Source: Xanthomonas fragariae (GTDB lineage Bacteria; Pseudomonadota; Gammaproteobacteria; Xanthomonadales; Xanthomonadaceae). From it: DNA of 64,000 nucleotides. Both the position numbers and the translations under genes were made by a program. Shown in pieces: positions 18,052 to 26,702 of this stretch. A model generated the notes under the pieces. That model saw nothing but the letters and a program-made list of their open reading frames with translations, was not told the origin of the DNA and made no database searches. Within the stretch, counting starts at the first letter, position 1. Each line of letters starts with the position of its first letter. The stretch spans positions 248,001 to 312,000 of the forward strand of contig NZ_LT853882.1 in the NCBI RefSeq assembly GCF_900183975.1, written 5' to 3'.

Positions 18052-18717
18052 TCAGCCGGTAGGCGAGGCGCCGCTCTGCGGCTCCTTCATGGCCCGATAG
18101 CGCTGCAGGACGTCGGCGATCTCGCCGTCCAGCGCCACCCGTTGCTGCTCAAAGCTGGTTTGCAGACGCAACTGCGTCATCAGCTCGCGATGGCGTTGCT
18201 GGATGTCCGCGGCCAGCTTGTCGGCGACGGCCTGGCCGGCCAGTTCGCGATCGCCGGCGCTGCGTAGCATGCTGGCCAAGCCTTCGCGCAGGCTGGTCAC
18301 GTTGAATCGCGCGGTGTGGATGTTGTTGTCGACGATGGCGATGCGCTCTGTGAACACCCGGCGCAGGCCCTCTTCGCTCTGATACGACATCAACATCGCT
18401 TGGTCGGTGCGCTGGCGCATCTGCTCGGCGGCCAGGTCTGCCTGGCGTTGTTGCGCGCTGGCAGCAGCGGCAGCACGCTCGTCGCTGCTCATCGCGCGTT
18501 GCACCTCGGCACTGCGCATACCGCTGTTGACGTTGAACTCGTCGCGCGCCTGATTGACCGCCTCCGATGGAAGCGTATCGCTGCATACGCGGGCACCGTT
18601 CTGGTTCCAGCAGTACAGCTTTTTTGCCGCCGGCTTGTCCTGCGCAATGGCGGGCGCGGCGACAACGGCCGCCGCAACGGCGGCCAGTAACGTCAAACGT
18701 GTGTGTATCGGCATCAT
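18052..18717 (-). CDS. Secreted coiled-coil protein of unknown function
   Basis: 221 residues from the ATG at 18717. The signal peptide is clear (LTLLAAVAAAVVAAPAIAQD). The mature N-terminus has two Cys in KLYCWNQNGARVCSDTLPSE, reminiscent of DUF4124-type periplasmic proteins, followed by a long Gln/Ala/Arg/Glu-rich helical region (AQQRQADLAAEQMRQRTDQA onwards) predicted to form coiled coil. No catalytic motif is visible. It ends about 115 bases before the parA start and begins about 20 bases after the pyrE stop on the same strand, so it may be co-transcribed with pyrE. Confidence 0.7.
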   Translation of the reverse strand: MMPIHTRLTLLAAVAAAVVAAPAIAQDKPAAKKLYCWNQNGARVCSDTLPSEAVNQARDEFNVNSGMRSAEVQRAMSSDERAAAAASAQQRQADLAAEQMRQRTDQAMLMSYQSEEGLRRVFTERIAIVDNNIHTARFNVTSLREGLASMLRSAGDRELAGQAVADKLAADIQQRHRELMTQLRLQTSFEQQRVALDGEIADVLQRYRAMKEPQSGASPTG

Positions 18718-18739
18718 CGCAGCCCCCTGTCGCCTGCCG

Positions 18740-19399
18740 TCAGTCTGTGGTGTCGGTCCCGTAGCGACCACGATAAGCCAGCAGCGGCTCCCGGAAGCCC
18801 ACAAGGTCGGCGTTTCCTGCAGCAAAAGCAAGCAAGTCGGCCAGGTTGGCCACTGCGATCACCGGGATGCCGGCCTCGGCCGCCACTGCCTGCGCTGCCG
18901 AGCGGCGATCTTGTTCGGACGCGATCTCTTGCCGGTCCAGCGCCACGACGATCCCGGACGGAATCCCGCCCGCGCCGCGGATGGTGCCCAGCGCCTCGCG
19001 GATCGCGGTACCGGCGGTGATCACGTCATCGACGATCAGTACCCTGCGGCCGGCCAGCGGCGCACCGATCAGGGTGCCGCCTTCGCCATGGTCCTTGGCT
19101 TCCTTGCGATTGAAGGCCAGCGGCAGGTCGCGCGCGCGCCCGGCATAGGCGCAGGCCAGTGCAGTCGCCAACGGAATGCCCTTGTAGGCCGGCCCGAACA
19201 GCAGATCGAACTCCACCCCGGCCGCATCGATCGCATCGGCATAGCACTGCGCCAGCTGCGCGGTCTTGGCGCCCGAATCGAAACGCCCAGCATTGAAAAA
19301 GTACGGACTGACGCGCCCGGACTTGAGCGTGAATTCGCCAAAGCGCAAGGCATCGGCGCCCAGGGCCAGCTGCAGGAAACGGGTGCGGTGATCGGTCAT
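18740..19399 (-). CDS. pyrE: Orotate phosphoribosyltransferase
   Basis: 219 residues from the ATG at 19399 (MTDHRTRFLQLALGADALRF), the usual PyrE length; the frame is open further upstream but the leader there is intergenic repeat sequence. The type I PRTase PRPP-binding motif VLIVDDVITAGTA, the LLFGPAYKGIPLA loop and the FNRKEAKDHGEGG catalytic flexible loop are present. Converts orotate plus PRPP to orotidine 5'-phosphate in pyrimidine synthesis. Divergent from the exonuclease gene, the classic pyrE/crc-xth arrangement. Confidence 0.96.
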   Translation of the reverse strand: MTDHRTRFLQLALGADALRFGEFTLKSGRVSPYFFNAGRFDSGAKTAQLAQCYADAIDAAGVEFDLLFGPAYKGIPLATALACAYAGRARDLPLAFNRKEAKDHGEGGTLIGAPLAGRRVLIVDDVITAGTAIREALGTIRGAGGIPSGIVVALDRQEIASEQDRRSAAQAVAAEAGIPVIAVANLADLLAFAAGNADLVGFREPLLAYRGRYGTDTTD

Positions 19400-19403
19400 C
19401 GGA

Positions 19404-19512
19404 CGGGATTGGGGAGTGGAGAACCGGGAATGGTAAACGCATCGGTCGCAAGCAGCCTTCCCGGCGGCGCTGGGGTAGGCTTTACGATTGTCCATTCCCA
19501 ATTCCCTATTCC
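19404..19512. repeat. GGGATTGG/ATTCCCA heptameric repeats flanking the pyrE-xthA promoter region
   Basis: GGGATTGGGGAGTGGAG and GGGAATGG at 19404-19430 face ATTCCCAATTCCCTATTCC at 19494-19512, forming an imperfect inverted arrangement across the shared pyrE/xthA intergenic region. It may act as an mRNA-end or insulating structure; similar tracts recur elsewhere in the window. Confidence 0.5.
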
Positions 19513-19520
19513 AGGCCCCT

Positions 19521-20321
19521 ATGCGCATCATCAGTTTCAACGCCAACGGCCTGCGATCGGCCGCCACCAAGGGTTTCTTCGAGTGGTTCGCCGCTCAGGA
19601 CGCCGATGTGCTGTGCGTCCAGGAGACCAAGGCCCAGGAGCATCAGCTGGCCGGGCCGAAATTCCTGCCCACCGGCTACAAGGCATGGTTCCGCGACGCC
19701 AGCACCAAGAAGGGCTACAGTGGCGTGGCGATCTACAGCAGGCACGAGCCCGATGAGGTGCGCACCGCGCTGGGCTGGCCCGAGTTCGACGAAGAGGGGC
19801 GCTACATCGAAGCGCGCTTCGGCAATCTCAGCGTGGTGTCGTTCTATATTCCGTCCGGGTCTTCGGGCCAATTGCGCCAGGACTACAAGTTCCAGGTGAT
19901 GGAATGGCTGCGGCCGATCCTGGACGCGTGGTTGGCCAGTGGCCGGCAGTACGTGCTGTGCGGCGACTGGAACATTGTGCGCTCGGTGCTGGACATCAAA
20001 AACTGGAAATCCAATCAGAAGAACTCCGGCTGCCTGCCGCCCGAGCGCGACTGGCTCAACGGCCTGTGCGCCGACGCGCTGGACGACGCAAATGCCGCCG
20101 ATGGCCGCGGCTGGGTCGACAGCTATCGGGTGCTGCACCCGCAGGGCGAGGACTACACTTGGTGGAGCAACCGCGGCGCCGCGCGCGCCAACAACGTCGG
20201 TTGGCGCATCGACTACCAACTGATCACCCCCGGCCTGCGCGACACCTTGAAAGCCTGCTCGATCTACCGCGAACAGCGCTTCTCCGACCACGCGCCGTAC
20301 ATCGTGGATTACGCGCAGTGA
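19521..20321 (+). CDS. Exodeoxyribonuclease III family protein (Xth/ExoA; also related to Pseudomonas Crc)
   Basis: 266 residues from the ATG at 19521 (MRIISFNANGLRSAATKGFF). An EEP-fold nuclease with the metal and catalytic motifs retained: Asn near residue 7, QETKAQ (Glu metal ligand), VLCGDWNIV (catalytic Asp/Asn) and the C-terminal SDHAPYIVDY (catalytic His). Sequence blocks such as LDIKNWKSNQKNSGCLPPER and NVGWRIDYQLITPGLR are shared with Pseudomonas Crc, a non-catalytic relative also found next to pyrE; here the active site looks intact, so AP endonuclease/3'-5' exonuclease activity is the better call. Confidence 0.88.
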   Translation: MRIISFNANGLRSAATKGFFEWFAAQDADVLCVQETKAQEHQLAGPKFLPTGYKAWFRDASTKKGYSGVAIYSRHEPDEVRTALGWPEFDEEGRYIEARFGNLSVVSFYIPSGSSGQLRQDYKFQVMEWLRPILDAWLASGRQYVLCGDWNIVRSVLDIKNWKSNQKNSGCLPPERDWLNGLCADALDDANAADGRGWVDSYRVLHPQGEDYTWWSNRGAARANNVGWRIDYQLITPGLRDTLKACSIYREQRFSDHAPYIVDYAQ

Positions 20322-20646
20322 GTCAAGCACTGGCATTGGCTTCTGAAAAACAACGCCAGCTTTTTGCCGCTACCGAACTGGGCCTGGCTGACGACGTTGC
20401 CGCCACACAGCGCGACTTGCAGGGTAGGGCGATTGGCAGTCAGGGTCGGTTGCCCTCGAGCGGCCTGACGACACAGATGAAGACGTTGGTCGTGGAAGCT
20501 GTACTACCTCACTTCGATACGACGCACGCTGATGCCATGGATAGTCTTCGAAGCGCGCTGTCTGCCTCCGAAAGCTCGACCCACGCCACGGCGCGACGCA
20601 TTCAATCGGCCGCGCCGATCGCCTTCCGCTCCCACCGGCCACACGC
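20322..20646. other. Intergenic region, no gene recognised
   Basis: 325 bases between xthA and the AmpG-like gene. A plus-strand frame is open through it, but its sequence resembles no family known to me and has no convincing start. No terminator with a T run is seen. Confidence 0.4.
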
Positions 20647-21942
20647 ATGACCAAGCCCGCTCCTCTCTACAAAAGCTGGCGAGGCATCCAGCACGCCTTC
20701 GCCACGCCATCGGCGGCGACCATGGCGCTGCTCGGTTTCGGGAGCGGCTTGCCGTTCCTGCTGATCGCCTCGCAAACCTTGTCCACCCGATTGCGCGATG
20801 TGGGCCTAGACCTGCGCAGCATCGGCCTGATCAGCCTGGCCAGCTTTTTCTATCTGCTCAAATTCCTGTGGGCGCCGCTGATCGATCGCTACGCGTTTCC
20901 GCTCACTGCATTGCTGGGGCGCCGTCGTTCCTGGCTGCTGGTCGCGCAGATCGGCGTCACCATCGGACTGTTTGCATTGGCGTTCTCGCGACCGGACCTG
21001 AGCGTCACCGGTTTGGTCGGTTGGGTCCTGTTTGCTTCGTTTTGGGGCGCTACCCAGGACTCGGTCGTGGATGCGTATCGCATCGAAATCGCCCCGGATG
21101 CGGCGCAGGCCGCGCTGGCCGCGACCTACACGCTTGGCTATCGCATCGGTCTGATCCTGGGCGGTGCGGGCGCGCTGTACATGGCCGAATACCTCGGGTG
21201 GACGTGGGCGTATGTGGGCATTGCGGCGCTGATGCTGTTGCCGATCGCCACCACCTTGTTGTGCCGCGAACCCGACCGGACCGAGGCGACGGTGATGCGC
21301 CGCGTCGATGTCGTCGGTGCGTTCTGGCAGCCGATTTCCAGCTTCTTTTCCAGCAATGGCCTAGCGCTGGGCATCGTGCTGCTGCTGTTCGTGGGCTTGT
21401 ACAAGTTCCCCGACCAGGTGATCGGCGTCATGGCTGGCCCGTTCTATCTGGATTCGGGCTTCACCAAAGCCGACATCGCCACCGTCTCCAAACTGTTCGG
21501 CGTCTGGATGGGGATCGTCGGTGCCTTCGCCGGCGGTGCAGCGGTGGCGGCGTTCGGGTTCCGTCGCATGCTGCTGGTCGCCGCATTAGGCGTGGCGCTG
21601 TCCAACCTCGCCTTCCTGCTGATGGCACACAACCCCGGCAAGTTGTGGGCGTTCTATGCCGCGCTCAGCGCAGACAACTTGTTCCAGGGCTTTGCCGCCA
21701 CCGTGCTGGTGGCCTTCATGTCCTCGCTGACCGACCGCAACTTCACCGCGACCCAATACGCCTTGTTGGTCTCGCTGGCCAATCTGCCAGGCAAGTTCGC
21801 TGGCGGCGTCTCCGGCTTCGTGGTCGAGGCAACCTCCTACAGCACTTTCTTCATCCTCAGCGCCCTGACCGTGGTCCCGACGCTGCTGCTGCTGGCCTGG
21901 CTGTGGCCGCGGCTGTTGGCGCATGACAGGCGGCAGGATTGA
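20647..21942 (+). CDS. ampG: AmpG-family muropeptide MFS permease
   Basis: 431 residues, about 12 membrane helices. The AmpG family signatures are present: GFGSGLPFLLIASQTLSTRL in helix 1, LGRRRSWLL in the 2-3 loop, ATQDSVVDAYRIE in helix 4 and LYKFPDQVIG in helix 7. AmpG imports GlcNAc-1,6-anhydroMurNAc peptides for cell-wall recycling and beta-lactamase induction. About 480 bases downstream, on the other strand, is anmK, the kinase that uses the imported anhydroMurNAc, so the neighbourhood supports the role. Confidence 0.88.
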   Translation: MTKPAPLYKSWRGIQHAFATPSAATMALLGFGSGLPFLLIASQTLSTRLRDVGLDLRSIGLISLASFFYLLKFLWAPLIDRYAFPLTALLGRRRSWLLVAQIGVTIGLFALAFSRPDLSVTGLVGWVLFASFWGATQDSVVDAYRIEIAPDAAQAALAATYTLGYRIGLILGGAGALYMAEYLGWTWAYVGIAALMLLPIATTLLCREPDRTEATVMRRVDVVGAFWQPISSFFSSNGLALGIVLLLFVGLYKFPDQVIGVMAGPFYLDSGFTKADIATVSKLFGVWMGIVGAFAGGAAVAAFGFRRMLLVAALGVALSNLAFLLMAHNPGKLWAFYAALSADNLFQGFAATVLVAFMSSLTDRNFTATQYALLVSLANLPGKFAGGVSGFVVEATSYSTFFILSALTVVPTLLLLAWLWPRLLAHDRRQD

Positions 21943-22000
21943 AACGCCGGCCAAGGTTGCCGGTGATGCCAGCGGGGCAGCGCATTGCACGAGGCAGGGC

Positions 22001-22228
22001 ATGACCGATCTGGTATTGCGTGACATCGATCCAGTGCTGGTGGACAGGGTCCGCCGCATTTCCGTGGCACGTGGCTGGACCCAGCACCAGACCGTCATGC
22101 ATCTGCTCAAACAGGGCCTGTTTGCGAGCGAATACGAAGTCACCGGCGGCGTGCAGCACCCGGAAGTCGATGCCCTGGCTGAAGCGATCGCCGCGCTCGA
22201 GGCGCTGCCGGCGGGGAATGATCCGTAG
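22001..22228 (+). CDS. Small hypothetical protein (75 aa), ribbon-helix-helix-like
   Basis: The ATG at 22001 is in frame with a longer open stretch, but it is the first plausible start. MTDLVLRDIDPVLVDRVRRI, then SVARGWTQHQTVMHLLKQGL resembles a short ribbon-helix-helix (beta strand, then two helices), with an acidic Ala/Leu-rich tail (VDALAEAIAALEAL). About 58 bases after ampG on the same strand and possibly co-transcribed. If RHH, it could be a small DNA-binding regulator or an antitoxin-like protein, but no toxin partner is adjacent. Confidence 0.6.
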   Translation: MTDLVLRDIDPVLVDRVRRISVARGWTQHQTVMHLLKQGLFASEYEVTGGVQHPEVDALAEAIAALEALPAGNDP

Positions 22229-22428
22229 CTGCGTGTCGGCCATCCAAATGATGCCTGGCCCGTGAGCGCATCCGCGCGCGATCAAGCCTTGCAAGTATCA
22301 GGAGCTGCCAACCAGGGGATGCGCCTTTCCGATAACACCTCAACGCCGAAGGTCCCAATGCCGCACGACGATGTGGACCAGGCAACGCGGACCAGGCAAC
22401 GCCCGTCATCCAGGCCATGCAGTCCGGC

Positions 22429-23571
22429 TCACGCCGGATATATCGCTCCCAGCCGCCGCAGCCCGGCCGCCCCGGTCACGGATGGCAGATTGGCTGCACG
22501 TCCTGCCAGCAGTTCGGCTGCCAGCCATGCAAAGCCCATCGCTTCCAGGTAGTCCGGATCCAGCCCATGTTGCGCGCTGGATTCAACCACCACGCCTGGC
22601 AGCCGTGCCACCAATCGTGCCATCAACACCGGATTGCGCACTCCGCCGCCGCACACCAGTACTCGGCGGGTGTCGGGTTGCAGCCGCAGCAACGCATCGG
22701 CCACGGTGGTCGCGGTGAGTTCCAGCAAGGTCGCCTGCACATCGGCCGGATGGGGCGTCGCGCTGCCTATCGTCTGCATTGCCTGCAGCGCCCAGGCCAG
22801 ATGAAACTGTTCGCGCCCGGTGCTCTTGGGCGGCGGCAACGCAAACCACGGGTCGGCCAACAGCGCCTGCAGTAATGCCGCATCGACTCGCCCACTTGCG
22901 GCAAACGCACCCTCGGCATCGAACGACCTGCCATGGTGTTGCTGGCACCAGCTATCCAGCAACGCATTGGCCGGCCCGGTATCCAAGCCCCGCACCGGGC
23001 CATCGCGCGGGATCAACGTCAGATTGCCGATGCCCCCCAGATTGAGCACGGCACGGTCTTCGTCGCCCGCGCCCAGCATCGCCAGATGGAAGGCCGGCAT
23101 CAGCGGCGCACCCTGCCCACCGGCAGCGACATCGCGGCGGCGGAAATCGGCCACCGTGGTGATCCCGGTGTGCTCGGCAATCCGGCTGGCGTCGCCAATC
23201 TGCCAGGTGAAAGACGGATTCGCTTTCGGTCGGTGGCGGATGGTCTGCCCATGCGAACCGATTGCGCGAATGCGCTGCCGGTCCACGCCGCTTTCGCCGA
23301 TCAGCTGATTGGCAGCAGCGGCAAACGCCAGTCCCACCTGCGCGTCGAGCTGGCCGAGCGCATCGATGGCGATCGCCTCAGCACCTTGACCCAGCGCCAC
23401 CAACGTCTCCCGCAGTTGCGGTTCCCAGGCCACCGTGGTGCCTGCGACGAGTTCGCAGCGGCGGTGTGTGCCGTCGGCAAAGCGCACCAGCGCGGCATCG
23501 ATGCCGTCGGCGCTGGTGCCCGACATCAGGCCCACATAGAGCGGGAATTCCACGTGTTTCAGAGCAGACAT
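22429..23571 (-). CDS. anmK: Anhydro-N-acetylmuramic acid kinase
   Basis: 380 residues from the ATG at 23571 ([20 protein letters not shown]); an upstream ATG at 23592 is less likely. The ASKHA-fold sugar-kinase signatures are present: [67 protein letters not shown] and [10 protein letters not shown]. Opens the 1,6-anhydro ring of anhMurNAc and phosphorylates it to MurNAc-6-P in the cytoplasm. Lies between the AmpG-like importer and an M23 endopeptidase: a peptidoglycan recycling neighbourhood. Confidence 0.96.
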   Translation of the reverse strand: MSALKHVEFPLYVGLMSGTSADGIDAALVRFADGTHRRCELVAGTTVAWEPQLRETLVALGQGAEAIAIDALGQLDAQVGLAFAAAANQLIGESGVDRQRIRAIGSHGQTIRHRPKANPSFTWQIGDASRIAEHTGITTVADFRRRDVAAGGQGAPLMPAFHLAMLGAGDEDRAVLNLGGIGNLTLIPRDGPVRGLDTGPANALLDSWCQQHHGRSFDAEGAFAASGRVDAALLQALLADPWFALPPPKSTGREQFHLAWALQAMQTIGSATPHPADVQATLLELTATTVADALLRLQPDTRRVLVCGGGVRNPVLMARLVARLPGVVVESSAQHGLDPDYLEAMGFAWLAAELLAGRAANLPSVTGAAGLRRLGAIYPA

Positions 23572-23797
23572 GCCGGAGCCAGATATGCACAATCACCCAG
23601 CTTGTGCAGCTGGGGCAGGGACGTCAACCAGCTTTTCATTCATAGTAACGGCTTAGCAAGGCTGCGCATTCGGCATGAACAGGTGCCATGCACGCATCCT
23701 CGATGCCGGTCGTGAGGCGGCAACTATCTGCTGCCTGCAGTAACAATCAAAGTGTTTGACCAGGGAACTGCTTGCAAAGGCTTGTCAGACGCTCCAC

Positions 23798-25216
23798 TTA
23801 ACCGCGCGGCTTGCTCTTGCCAGGCTTGGCGGCATCGGCATAGATCAGCTTCTCGATGCTTTCGATACGTGCCAATGCAGGCGCAGTCTGCGCGCGGAAC
23901 GCCGCCAGCTCGGCGCCTTGCAGCGGCTCCGGCGGCGGCATGGTCACCGACATCGGGTTGCGCTGTTGGCCGGCGACGCGGAATTCGTAATGCAGATGCG
24001 GGCCGGTCGCCAGACCGGTCATGCCCACATAACCGATTACCGTGCCCTGATTGATCCGCTGGCCGGCCTTGATCTTGCCGAAGCGCGACATGTGCCCGTA
24101 CAGCGTGCTGAAGTTCCTGCCGTGGTCCAGGATCACCACATTGCCGTAGCCATGCTGGGTGCCCACAAACACCACGCGCGCATCGCCAGCAGCCATGATC
24201 GGCGTGCCCGAGGCGGCTGCGTAATCCACACCCTTGTGCATGCGCATGGTGCCCAGCACCGGATGCTTACGCGCGCCAAAGGTGGAGCTGATGCGGCTGT
24301 AGGCAACCGGCATACGGATGAAACTTTTCTTCAGCGGCCGGCCGTTGATGTCGAAATACTCGGCCGGCTTGCCCTCGCGCTTAAAGCGGAATCCGGTATA
24401 GGTCTTGCCGCCAGTGGTGAAGGTCGCCGCCAGGATCTCGTCGGTGCCGATCCGCTCGCCTTCGCGCCAGGTCTCATCCATCACCACACTGAAACGGTCG
24501 CCCGGCTGCAGGTCCTTATCGAAGTCGATGTCGTACTTGAAAATCTCGTCGGTCATGATCTCAACCGCCGCCGGTGACAGGCCCGACTTGCTGGCCGATG
24601 CATACAACGAACTGCTGATTTCCCCGCTTGCCACCACCGTACGCATGGTTGTCGCGCGCTCGATGACGTTCTCGCGCACGCTGTCGCCCAACAGGCGCAG
24701 CTCCACACGATGGCTGTCGTCGCGATCGAAGCGCAGTGCGCGCAGCTGCCCTGGCGCTGGCATATCGAAGGCGATCTCGGCGCCTGCATGCAACTTGGTC
24801 AGCGCGTCCTTGGTGCCCGGATGCGCAAGCACCTGATACATCACCGCGGTCGGAATTCCCAACTCGCTAAACAAGGTGCTCAGCGTCTGACCGGGTTTGA
24901 CCTGCACCGTTTCCCAATCGGTGCCGGGCGCGCGCTGCTTGCGGCTAGGTAACAAGGGCGGCAGCGGCAATGCCAGCGTGGAATGGCTGGAGAGTGGCGT
25001 ATCGATGGCGTTGGAAAAGCCCGGCACGATCGTCGCGACCAGCGCGCCGATGGTCGCGAACAGACTGACATGGATCCAATGGCGGCGTGTCCAGCTTTCA
25101 TTGAATGCTGCCGACAGGTGTGCCTTGAGCTTGCGATGCAGTGCAGTGTCGTGGAGGACGTGGAGACGTTCTTGAAAGCGCCGCTTACGTGCACGGCCCT
25201 GCTCTGAGTTCTGCAT
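23798..25216 (-). CDS. Membrane-anchored M23 murein endopeptidase (MepM/ShyA-like)
   Basis: 472 residues. A basic cytoplasmic N-terminus, one membrane helix at about 48-66 (IHVSLFATIGALVATIVPGF), a LysM/OapA-like region (VQVKPGQTLSTLFSELGIPT), a Csd3-like second domain, then the LytM/M23 peptidase with zinc ligands in MHKGVDYAA (His and Asp near 329-333) and HLHYE (near 408-410). The STFGARKHPVLGTMRMHKGV block is typical. Cleaves D-Ala-mDAP crosslinks to allow sacculus expansion. Divergent from tyrS, the same context as yebA/mepM relatives; next to anmK on the same strand. Confidence 0.9.
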   Translation of the reverse strand: MQNSEQGRARKRRFQERLHVLHDTALHRKLKAHLSAAFNESWTRRHWIHVSLFATIGALVATIVPGFSNAIDTPLSSHSTLALPLPPLLPSRKQRAPGTDWETVQVKPGQTLSTLFSELGIPTAVMYQVLAHPGTKDALTKLHAGAEIAFDMPAPGQLRALRFDRDDSHRVELRLLGDSVRENVIERATTMRTVVASGEISSSLYASASKSGLSPAAVEIMTDEIFKYDIDFDKDLQPGDRFSVVMDETWREGERIGTDEILAATFTTGGKTYTGFRFKREGKPAEYFDINGRPLKKSFIRMPVAYSRISSTFGARKHPVLGTMRMHKGVDYAAASGTPIMAAGDARVVFVGTQHGYGNVVILDHGRNFSTLYGHMSRFGKIKAGQRINQGTVIGYVGMTGLATGPHLHYEFRVAGQQRNPMSVTMPPPEPLQGAELAAFRAQTAPALARIESIEKLIYADAAKPGKSKPRG

Positions 25217-25386
25217 CGTTCAAATTCCTAAGCGGCTCGGAATGCGAGCGCAAACATCGGTAACATAGGCACCATGTAACAGCGCGTCAAAGTATTGAGC
25301 CTGTTCATTATTTCACTCGGCGCGGAATTAACTCGCGTTTAACATCATTCATGTTTTTTGACGGCGCACGCCGCTGGAGTCTGTGG

Positions 25387-26598
25387 TTGGCCACTATCGA
25401 AGAATCCCTTGCGCTCATTGGCCGCGGTGTCGACGAGATCCTCAAGCTCGATCAGCTCGAAGCGCGCCTCAAATCAGGTGTCCCGCTACGGGTAAAGGCC
25501 GGCTTCGATCCTACCGCACCGGATCTGCATTTGGGCCACACCGTGCTGCTCAACAAGATGCGGCATTTTCAGCAGCTCGGCCATCAGGTGATCTTCCTGA
25601 TCGGCGACTTCACCGGCATGATTGGTGACCCTAGCGGCAAGAACGTCACCCGCAAGCCGCTCACTCGCGAAGAGGTGCTGGCCAACGCGCGTACCTATGA
25701 GGAGCAGGTCGTTAAAATCCTCGACCGCGAGCGTACCGAGGTGCGCTTCAACTCCGAATGGTTCGGCCAGATGAGTGCCGCGGACATGATCAAGTTGTCG
25801 GCGCAGCACACGGTCGCGCGCATGCTCGAGCGCGACGACTTCGCCAAGCGCTTCAGCGGCCACCAGCCGATCGCCATCCACGAGTTCCTGTATCCGCTGG
25901 TGCAGGGCTACGACTCGGTTGCCTTGAAGGCAGACGTCGAACTGGGTGGCACCGATCAGAAGTTCAACCTTCTGGTGGGCCGCGGCTTGCAGGAACATTA
26001 TGGACAGGCGCCGCAGATCGTGCTGACCATGCCGTTATTGGAAGGTCTGGATGGCATTGCCAAGATGTCCAAGTCGCTGGGCAACTACATCGGTATCAAT
26101 GAGCCCGCCATCGACATTGTCACCAAGACGATGAAGATCGGTGACGAGTTGACCTGGCGCTGGATCGATCTGCTGTCCTTCGACATTGGCGTTGCCGAGG
26201 CCGCGCGCCTGAAAGAACAGGTCGTTTCGGGTGAGCTGCATCCGCGCGAAGTCAAATTGCGTCTGGCTCGCGAACTGACCGCACGTTTTCACGATGCCGC
26301 AGCGGCCGAGCAGGCCATTGCCGGCTGGCACGCCGTGGTGACGGGGCAGGGCGACACCAGCCTGCTGCCACTGCACGAAGTCGCCGTGCCGGCTGAAGGG
26401 CTGCGGATCGCAAGCCTGCTCACTGCCGCCGGCCTGACGCCCAGCAATTCCGAAGCCACGCGCAAACTCAAGGAGCGGGCAGTCAAGATCGACGGCGAAG
26501 TGGTCGAGGATCCTTCGCGCCAGTTTGGCCAAGGCTTTGAGGGTGTCATCCAGGTTGGCAAGCGCAATTTCGCGCGGGTCGTGCTTGTCACCGGTTGA
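25387..26598 (+). CDS. tyrS: Tyrosyl-tRNA synthetase
   Basis: 403 residues using the TTG at 25387 ([20 protein letters not shown]), which fits the TyrS N-terminus; an ATG at 25351 adds 12 unlikely residues. Class I signatures: HIGH as [15 protein letters not shown] in [10 protein letters not shown], and the tyrosine pocket in [11 protein letters not shown]. The C-terminal S4 RNA-binding domain ([20 protein letters not shown]) is complete. This is the TyrS subgroup of about 400 residues found in many gammaproteobacteria. Charges tRNA-Tyr. Divergent from the M23 gene. Confidence 0.96.
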   Translation: MATIEESLALIGRGVDEILKLDQLEARLKSGVPLRVKAGFDPTAPDLHLGHTVLLNKMRHFQQLGHQVIFLIGDFTGMIGDPSGKNVTRKPLTREEVLANARTYEEQVVKILDRERTEVRFNSEWFGQMSAADMIKLSAQHTVARMLERDDFAKRFSGHQPIAIHEFLYPLVQGYDSVALKADVELGGTDQKFNLLVGRGLQEHYGQAPQIVLTMPLLEGLDGIAKMSKSLGNYIGINEPAIDIVTKTMKIGDELTWRWIDLLSFDIGVAEAARLKEQVVSGELHPREVKLRLARELTARFHDAAAAEQAIAGWHAVVTGQGDTSLLPLHEVAVPAEGLRIASLLTAAGLTPSNSEATRKLKERAVKIDGEVVEDPSRQFGQGFEGVIQVGKRNFARVVLVTG

Positions 26599-26702
26599 GC
26601 TGCCAGAAGTTGCTGCGTGGCGGCAACCCAGATTTCTGACACATGCAGGTATTGCATCGTGGCAAGGCCAAGACGCTGACGCGACGGCAATTAGTCGTCG
26701 TC

